DNA of 64,000 nucleotides from Gammaproteobacteria bacterium. Its GTDB lineage: Bacteria > Pseudomonadota > Gammaproteobacteria > Steroidobacterales > Steroidobacteraceae. This document shows, one piece after another, positions 58,243-64,000 of this stretch (the stretch's first letter is position 1; each line of letters opens with the position of its first letter). The notes under the pieces were generated by a model. The model ran no database searches. It had not been told where the DNA came from and saw only the letters and a program-made list of their open reading frames with translations. A program made the position numbers and the translations under genes. The stretch covers positions 496,001 through 560,000 of the forward strand of contig CANGBB010000001.1 of the NCBI GenBank assembly GCA_947452065.1, given 5' to 3'.

Positions 58243-60726
58243 TCAGAGCCGCGCCCCCAGGAAGGTGCACAGGCGCAACAGGTCGGCAAACACGCCGCCT
58301 GCAGTCACCTCTGGACCGGCCCCGGGACCCTGAACAATCAATGGGTTATTGCAATATCTTGAAGTCTGATATCGAACGATATTGTCCGTCAGCGCGATAT
58401 TGGCGAAGGAATGCCGCGCATCGAGCTCCACCAGCCCCACGGTGGCCTTGCCTTCAGCGCTGACCCGGCCAACGTAGCGCAGCACATTGCCGCGGGCGCG
58501 GGCGGCCTCAAAGCGCGCCTGCATCTGCGCATCGTACTGCGGCAACTGGGCGAGGAAATCTTCGCTGCTGCCACCGGCTAGCGAGGCTGGCACCAGACTC
58601 TCAACCTGCACATCAGACATCTCCAGACGCAGACCCATCTCGCGCCCGAGGATGATCAGCTTGCGCGCCACATCCATGCCGGACAGGTCGTCACGCGGAT
58701 CGGGCTCGGTGTAGCCGCGGTTCTTGGCATCACGCACGATGGCTGAGAACGGCGTGCTGCCATCGTAGACATTAAACAGATAGGCCAGCGTGCCGGAGAA
58801 AATACCCTCGATGCTGAGGATCTCATCACCAGTCTCGCGCAGGTCACGCAATGTCTGTACGACCGGAAGCCCGGCACCGACTGTCGTCTCGTAAAGGAAG
58901 CTGGCACCGCTAGCGCGCCGTACATCACGCAAGCGGTCGTAGTAACTCAGCTCGGCGCTATTCGCCTTCTTATTCGGCGTGATGATGTGGATGCCCGCTG
59001 CCAGCCAGTCCGCATAACGACGGGCCACCGCCTCATTGGCGCTGCAGTCGATGAGTACCGTATGGGGCAGGAAGTCCGCATGCACGTGAGCCACGAAGCG
59101 ATCCAGATCGGTGGGTTCCGCACCCTCGGCACTGGCTTCGCGCCAACGCGATAGATCGATGGCCGGCTCGCCCAGCTTCATCTGCTTGGAGCGCAGGATG
59201 CCGCGCACACGCAGATCGATATTGAACTCGCGTGCCAGGCGCGCCTGCTGCGAGGCGAGCTGATCGAGCAGCACCTTGCCCACGGTGCCCGGCCCAATCA
59301 CGCCGATCGAAAGCGTATGCGGCGACAAGTAAAAGCCGGCGTGCACGGCACGCAGCGCGCGAGTGGCCTGCGCTGCATCGATCACCACCGAGATATTGCG
59401 TTCGGACGCGCCCTGCGCGATCGCCCGCACATTGATATTGGCGGCACCGAGGGCCTGGAAAACCTTGCCGGCAACACCCGGCATGCCCGCCATACCATCA
59501 CCAACCACCGCAAGGATCGCCAGTTCGCGCGTCAGCTGCACGTCCTGGATCTGACCTTCCTTCAGCTCCGTCTCGAACGCCTTCCGCACCACGTCCTGCG
59601 CTGACTGCGCCTGCGAACCTGGCACGGCGCAGCAGATCGAATGCTCAGAGCTGCCCTGCGAAATCAGGATGACTGAAATATCGGCCTCGCGCAGCGCGCC
59701 GAAGAGACGGTGCGCGGTGCCCGGAACACCGATCATGCCGGCGCCCTCGAGATTGATCAGCGCCACATCATCGATACTGGTGATGCCCTTGACCGGCTGC
59801 TCGGGATTGGCCACCGCACCAATCAGCGTCCCCGGTTTTTCGGGCGCGAAAGTGTTGCGGATCCAAATAGGAATCTGGTGAGTCACCGCTGGCGCCATCG
59901 TCTGAGGATGGATCACCTTGGCGCCGAAGTAAGCCAGCTCCATCGCTTCGTTGTAGGACAGCGATTTGATGACCTGCGCATCCGCAACGCGACGCGGGTC
60001 GGCCGACAGCACGCCGTCGACATCCGTCCAGATCTGGATCTCGGCCGCATCCAGCAGCGCACCAAAAATGGAGGCGGAAAAATCGCTCCCGTTGCGACCC
60101 AGCGTGGTCTGAACCCCGGCCGGCGTCATGGCAATGAATCCGGTGATGACCAGCGTAGCGGCATCCGGTGCCACCAGCTTCTGCAGCCGCGACCGCGACG
60201 GCTCCCAGAGAACACCCGGGCCGAGACTGCCCCACTCCACCTGTAGGCACTGCCGCGCGTCAATCCACTGCACAACCCCGCGGCGGCCGCGGTGCTCGAG
60301 ATAACGCTGGAACAACCGTGTTGACCAGATCTCACCGTACCCGGCGATACCCTCGCGAACCGAACGGTCGGCGGAGCGCTTGGCGGCAACCTCATTGAGC
60401 ACAGCGGCAATGGCAGCCGAATCGGCGTCGAACTGCTTGAGCCAGGCCGCGACGCTGTCCGGAGTGAGCAGGGCCTGCGCAATGCCCACATGCCGCGCCC
60501 GTAGAGCGCTCAGCTCCGCCTGCCAACTCGCGTCGGCCTTCTCAGCGCGCTGCACCAGCCCGAGCAATGCGTCGGTAACGCCCTTGCAGGCGGAGAGGAC
60601 CACGGCCAGACGGGCCCGCGGCTGCTGCTCGATGATGGTGGCGACGCGCGCAAAACACTCTGCGTCGGCGACGCTGGATCCACCAAATTTGTGAACGGCC
60701 CAGGCCTTCGGGTCGGTCGAACTCAT
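58243..60726 (-). CDS. thrA: Bifunctional aspartokinase I / homoserine dehydrogenase I
   Basis: An 827-residue fusion. The aspartokinase (about 1-290) starts WAVHKFGGSSVADAECFARV and has LGRNGSDFSASIFGALL. Two ACT domains occupy about 320-460. The homoserine dehydrogenase (about 470-827) begins IGVIGPGTVGKVLLDQLASQ, and contains ITPNKKANSAE, YETTVGAGLPVVQTLRDL and the substrate-binding PDPRDDLSGMDVARKLIILGRE. In E. coli this enzyme is feedback inhibited by threonine. It heads thrABC and is a second aspartokinase besides LysAC. No thr leader peptide or attenuator is visible upstream. Confidence 0.97.
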   Translation of the reverse strand: MSSTDPKAWAVHKFGGSSVADAECFARVATIIEQQPRARLAVVLSACKGVTDALLGLVQRAEKADASWQAELSALRARHVGIAQALLTPDSVAAWLKQFDADSAAIAAVLNEVAAKRSADRSVREGIAGYGEIWSTRLFQRYLEHRGRRGVVQWIDARQCLQVEWGSLGPGVLWEPSRSRLQKLVAPDAATLVITGFIAMTPAGVQTTLGRNGSDFSASIFGALLDAAEIQIWTDVDGVLSADPRRVADAQVIKSLSYNEAMELAYFGAKVIHPQTMAPAVTHQIPIWIRNTFAPEKPGTLIGAVANPEQPVKGITSIDDVALINLEGAGMIGVPGTAHRLFGALREADISVILISQGSSEHSICCAVPGSQAQSAQDVVRKAFETELKEGQIQDVQLTRELAILAVVGDGMAGMPGVAGKVFQALGAANINVRAIAQGASERNISVVIDAAQATRALRAVHAGFYLSPHTLSIGVIGPGTVGKVLLDQLASQQARLAREFNIDLRVRGILRSKQMKLGEPAIDLSRWREASAEGAEPTDLDRFVAHVHADFLPHTVLIDCSANEAVARRYADWLAAGIHIITPNKKANSAELSYYDRLRDVRRASGASFLYETTVGAGLPVVQTLRDLRETGDEILSIEGIFSGTLAYLFNVYDGSTPFSAIVRDAKNRGYTEPDPRDDLSGMDVARKLIILGREMGLRLEMSDVQVESLVPASLAGGSSEDFLAQLPQYDAQMQARFEAARARGNVLRYVGRVSAEGKATVGLVELDARHSFANIALTDNIVRYQTSRYCNNPLIVQGPGAGPEVTAGGVFADLLRLCTFLGARL

Positions 60727-60770
60727 CCAATGCTACTTGTGGCGGGAAATTGGCTGCCCAGAACCGCAGC

Positions 60771-60799
60771 ACTCTACTGATCACAGCGGCGCCGTGCAA
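60771..60799 (-). promoter_or_regulatory. Candidate sigma70 promoter of thrABC
   Basis: On the minus strand TTGCAC (60799-60794) and TAGAGT (60776-60771) are separated by 17 nt. It would start transcription near 60764, giving a leader of about 38 nt, too short for an attenuator. Confidence 0.55.
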
Positions 60800-60974
60800 C
60801 CCGCCCAGCCCTCCGTTCATACCCCCGCCTGTTGAGTCAAGCCGCTTAGGGACGCGCAAGGGCTAGCCCATCAAGAATGCCCCCGAATCAGGGGTTGCGG
60901 AGCACCTCAAATGGCCCTCCACCAGTCACTGCCCAAGCTTCCGTTTCGGTTAGCGACGCGGTAGTTTGCCGCAC

Positions 60975-63089
60975 ATGCTTCGCTCCCTACTGCCGACACT
61001 GCGCATGGTCGGTCTGTTCCTGCCGCTCTTTCTGGGATCGCCCCACGCGGCGCAGGCTGCGCCGCTGCGTGACGGGATTCGCGTCATACCCGCCGACGCG
61101 CTGCCCACGGATCGCATCATCGTCAAATGGCGAGAGAACGGCGTCGCAGCGCTGCGCATCGCCGACCCGGTCGAACGGACGGCCAGGCTGGTCAACGCAA
61201 CCGGCCTGCCTCTGCGAAGCGTCCGGGCGCTGGGTTCCCGCCTCGATATCATCCGGCTGAAGGACACCGGCGCGACGACGTGGCGCGAGCAACGCTTGTC
61301 ACTGGAATCGGCCATCACACAGCTTCTTCTCGACCCCTCCGTCGAGTACGCCGAAGCCGACGAGCGGATTTATCTCTTCGCAGCGCCCAACGATCCGCGC
61401 TTCAGCGCCGGTAGTGACAGCAACGGCAACTGGGGCGGTCAGTGGTACCTGAACGCCCCAAGTGTCACGACGCCGGCAGCGATCGGCGCGGTGCCTGCTT
61501 GGGATCTGGCCACGGGCGCTGGTATCAACGTGGCCGTACTCGATAGCGGCATTCGCGCCGACCACCCAGATATCAGCGCAAAGCTGCTCGTGGGCCGGGA
61601 TTTCGTCTGTCACGACAATCTCAGCCTGCCGTGCACGAGCACTAGCCCAGGAACCCTTTCTCTGACGGCCAATGACGGTGACGGTTGGGATACCGATCCG
61701 TCCGATCCGGGCGATGGCATCACGGCCGCGGATCTGTTGCGCAGCGACGGCTTCTTCAAGGGGTGCGGCTTAGGAACCAACTCGGACCAGCCGCTGGAGA
61801 GCAGCTGGCACGGCCTCCGGGTAGCAGGATTCATCGGCGCCATCCGCAACAATGGCATCGGCATCGCTGGTGTCGCACCGGACTCCCGAATCGTGCCAGT
61901 CCGTGTGCTTGGCAAATGCACGGGCTACACATCGGATCTTGTTGCCGCGCTGTATTGGGCCGCTGGCATCACTGACAGCTCGCTGGAGTCGCTGCCGCCA
62001 GCGAATGCAGCCAACGTCGCACAGATCATCAACCTCAGTCTCGGCAATCGACTGGAATGCAGCACAGCCGAGCAGAACGCGATCGATGCGGTGATCGCCA
62101 AGGGCATTCTCGTCATTGCTGCAGCCGGCAATGACGGCGGGCCGATCGGCTCACCGGCCAATTGCCGTGGCGTTCTGTCGGTCGCCGGCCTGCGCCACAA
62201 TGGCTTAAAAGTGGGCTACAGCAATGTCAGCTCGACTGCAGCAAAAGTCAGCATCGCGGCCCCGGCGGGCAACTGCGTCAACACGGCTCCCGGGGCGCCC
62301 TGCCTGTACTCGCTCGACACGCTGAGTAATGCGGGGCGCTTCGCACCCGAGCGGAGCGACAAGGACACTTCGTACACCTACGCCTCGCTGAGCCCCACCT
62401 ATACCGGCAACACGACCAACGGCTTCGCAGTGGGCACCAGCTTTGCCGCGCCTTTGGTGAGTGCTGTGGCGGCGCTGATGCGCAGCGCCCATCCAGGACT
62501 CACACCGGCGCAAATCATCCAGCGTATACAAGACTCCGCAGCAGCTTTTCCGACCCCTGATTCGCCGCCTACGGGCGGCGTGTGTCATGTGGCGACTTTG
62601 AACCGGGACAGTCATGGTCTGTACAGCGATGTGCAGGACCGCGACTGCCAATGCACCACCGCTACCTGCGGCGCGGGCATGGTCAATGCTCTGGCGGCTG
62701 TAGCCGCCGCCCTGCGTCCTGCGGCGCTTGCCAGAAGCTCGGTCCCAGACGCTGGCGTCGGCCAGCGCGTCACGTTGGATGGCAGCGGCAGCACAGCGGC
62801 CAAGGGGCACACTCTCGTCAGCTACCTCTGGACATCGGATCAAGGCATCAGCATCACGAATGCAAACACCCCCATTGCCCAGATGACTTTTCCGGCCTTT
62901 CGCCCCATCACGCTGACGCTTACCGTCGTGGACGATGCGGGCCAGCGTGACAGTCAGAGCGTGACCGTCAACTCCGCAATCGTCAGTGCAAGCGGCGGTG
63001 GCGCCTTGGACCTGGAGGCACTCTGCCTGCTCTCATTACTGTTGCTCAGCGCCGCTCAAAGGGCTCTCACGGGCCGCAATCGGAACTGA
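60975..63089 (+). CDS. Secreted subtilisin-like serine protease with GlyGly-CTERM-type tail
   Basis: A 704-residue S8 peptidase. A signal peptide covers about residues 1-30 (MVGLFLPLFLGSPHAAQA). A prodomain (about 35-145) precedes the catalytic domain, with Asp in VAVLDSGIRADHPDIS (about 190), His in SSWHGLRVAGFIGA (about 278) and Ser in VGTSFAAPLVSAVAALM (about 495). A PKD-like domain follows (about 590-670, VTLDGSGSTAAKG). The C-terminus SGGGALDLEAL, a hydrophobic stretch and RALTGRNRN resemble the GlyGly-CTERM signal cleaved by rhombosortase. I use the ATG at 60975; TTG at 60966 is an alternative. It is divergent from thrA. Confidence 0.9.
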   Translation: MLRSLLPTLRMVGLFLPLFLGSPHAAQAAPLRDGIRVIPADALPTDRIIVKWRENGVAALRIADPVERTARLVNATGLPLRSVRALGSRLDIIRLKDTGATTWREQRLSLESAITQLLLDPSVEYAEADERIYLFAAPNDPRFSAGSDSNGNWGGQWYLNAPSVTTPAAIGAVPAWDLATGAGINVAVLDSGIRADHPDISAKLLVGRDFVCHDNLSLPCTSTSPGTLSLTANDGDGWDTDPSDPGDGITAADLLRSDGFFKGCGLGTNSDQPLESSWHGLRVAGFIGAIRNNGIGIAGVAPDSRIVPVRVLGKCTGYTSDLVAALYWAAGITDSSLESLPPANAANVAQIINLSLGNRLECSTAEQNAIDAVIAKGILVIAAAGNDGGPIGSPANCRGVLSVAGLRHNGLKVGYSNVSSTAAKVSIAAPAGNCVNTAPGAPCLYSLDTLSNAGRFAPERSDKDTSYTYASLSPTYTGNTTNGFAVGTSFAAPLVSAVAALMRSAHPGLTPAQIIQRIQDSAAAFPTPDSPPTGGVCHVATLNRDSHGLYSDVQDRDCQCTTATCGAGMVNALAAVAAALRPAALARSSVPDAGVGQRVTLDGSGSTAAKGHTLVSYLWTSDQGISITNANTPIAQMTFPAFRPITLTLTVVDDAGQRDSQSVTVNSAIVSASGGGALDLEALCLLSLLLLSAAQRALTGRNRN

Positions 63090-63177
63090 AACTGTCCGCA
63101 ACTGTCGTTATGCTAGGCACTGGAAACGGGTAAACCGGGCTCATGGCCTGCCTCACCCGGAACTGAGGAGTGATCTC

Positions 63178-64000
63178 TTGTCCCATGTGTCCAACGAGCG
63201 CGGCATTCGCGCCCTTTTCGCTTGCATCCTGGTGTCGGGCTTGGTGGCGCTGTCTGCCTGCAGCAGCGGGAACCGAAACCGGGGCGTCAACGCAACCGTC
63301 GGTACCAACACGGGCACTTCGAACACGGGCGTAGCCGTCAGCCTAACCTCCTCAACCGGCCTGGTAACGCTGAATGCCGGAGAGAGCCTCACCCTGACGG
63401 CAACGGTGGACAACGACACCAACAATGCCGGTGTGACCTGGACATTGTCCGGTGATGGCGCACTCAGCGACGTGACAAGCACCACGGCGACCTATACGGC
63501 TCCGAGCTCGCTGAAGGGGACCTCCACACCGGTCATTTCGGCGACCGCATCGGCCGACAAGACACAGGTCGCATCGGTGACGTTGCTGGTCAGCGGCTAC
63601 CCGGTCGTCTACCAGACTCCGCTGTTCCCAGCGAACGTCGGCGTCACTTATGCCGGGGCCGTTACCGTGCACGGCGGCACTGCTCCTTACACCTGGTCAG
63701 TCAGCTCGGGCACGCTGCCGAATGGTCTGTCGCTGGCGGGCAGCACGACCTCGACGGAAACCTTGAACGGCACCCCGACAACAACCGGCAACTCCTCCTT
63801 TACCCTCAAGGTCACAGACACCAACAGCAACTCGGCAACGATCGATATGGCCCTCGCGGTCAATCCCGCATTGAGCTGCCTGCTGAACGGTCGTTATGCC
63901 TTCTTTGCCACCGGTGTGAGCAATGGTCAGATTGGCGTCCGCGCGGCCAGCATCAGCGTGGATACCACCGGCGCCATCACCGGGGTCGTCGACCGAAAGG
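63178..64000 (+). CDS. Lipoprotein with Ig-like domains, N-terminal part (runs off the window)
   Basis: I place the start at TTG 63178, since GAGGAG ends 7 nt upstream; a GTG at 63187 is possible. A lipoprotein signal (about 10-28) ends LVALSACSS, with the lipobox Cys about residue 26. A Thr/Gly-rich spacer (NTGTSNTG) follows. A first beta-sandwich region (about 50-140) leads to a putative Ig (He_PIG-like) domain (GGTAPYTWSVSSGTLPNGLSL) and then to a repeat-like NGRYAFFATGVSNGQ region. 274 codons are visible, and the frame stays open to the edge. An adhesive surface role is inferred only from the domain type. Confidence 0.8.
   Translation, partial: MSHVSNERGIRALFACILVSGLVALSACSSGNRNRGVNATVGTNTGTSNTGVAVSLTSSTGLVTLNAGESLTLTATVDNDTNNAGVTWTLSGDGALSDVTSTTATYTAPSSLKGTSTPVISATASADKTQVASVTLLVSGYPVVYQTPLFPANVGVTYAGAVTVHGGTAPYTWSVSSGTLPNGLSLAGSTTSTETLNGTPTTTGNSSFTLKVTDTNSNSATIDMALAVNPALSCLLNGRYAFFATGVSNGQIGVRAASISVDTTGAITGVVDRK

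Noticed and set aside
60727-60974. thr leader peptide or attenuator
   Set aside because: No Thr/Ile-rich ORF or terminator is present between the promoter and thrA, and the leader is only about 38 nt.

Overview
This is a GC-rich chromosomal segment of a gammaproteobacterium. It looks Xanthomonadales/Nevskiales-like: a tonB-exbB-exbD-exbD cluster with an attached TPR protein, a fused aspartokinase/diaminopimelate decarboxylase, a SAM-I riboswitch in front of metX, a TrpR-like gene heading the his operon, a lexA-imuA-imuB-dnaE2 cassette and a subtilase with a GlyGly-CTERM-type tail. That lineage is inferred from gene families and gene order; no alignment was run. I see no phage, insertion sequence, CRISPR array, rRNA or tRNA. 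The window is housekeeping-rich and dominated by amino-acid biosynthesis.

Layout. 1-4.2 kb (minus strand): the start of panD, then TPR protein, two ExbD paralogues, ExbB and TonB. 4.2-8.6 kb (minus): an M17 aminopeptidase, an MFS-like membrane protein and ilvD, closely spaced. 8.6-16.9 kb (plus): a branched-chain operon ilvC-leuA-ilvE-leuC-leuD-leuB followed by an SDF-family symporter, preceded by a Leu/Val-rich leader peptide and an attenuator terminator. 16.9-21.3 kb (minus): class I fumarase, a small DUF2946-like ORF, metB and metX, the last behind a promoter and a SAM-I riboswitch. 21.4-28.7 kb (plus): a complete his operon (trpR-like, hisG D C B H A F IE), in which hisF appears to start at AUA. 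28.7-32.7 kb (minus): lysAC fusion, a small acidic protein and an L,D-transpeptidase. 32.7-38.4 kb (plus): the SOS mutagenesis cassette lexA-imuA-imuB-dnaE2 with a near-perfect 24-bp palindrome ending 3 bp before the lexA start codon. 38.4-43.8 kb (minus): pgsA, uvrC, a class II DAHP synthase, mazG and a CoA-type Nudix hydrolase. 43.8-52.7 kb (plus): purB, a DUF7931-like protein, nudJ, mnmA, acnA, a HAD-IB phosphatase and msrPQ. 52.7-60.8 kb: kynA and a YgjP-type metallopeptidase (minus), tatD (plus), a NERD protein and thrABC (minus). 60.9-64.0 kb (plus): a secreted subtilase and the start of an Ig-domain lipoprotein.

How it works together. The genes supply most of the Ile/Val/Leu, Met, His, Lys and Thr pathways plus the first step of aromatic synthesis, and two distinct aspartokinase fusions (LysAC and ThrA) feed the aspartate family. 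Control is varied: peptide-mediated attenuation for ilv-leu, a SAM riboswitch for met, a possible TrpR-like autoregulator for his, and LexA for the mutasome. The most noteworthy non-coding or unusual signals are the ilv-leu attenuator, the AUA start of hisF, the metX riboswitch, the lexA operator with a probably leaderless transcript, and a 14-bp perfect inverted repeat 3 nt before the HAD phosphatase start codon. I did not find evidence for a wholly new system.
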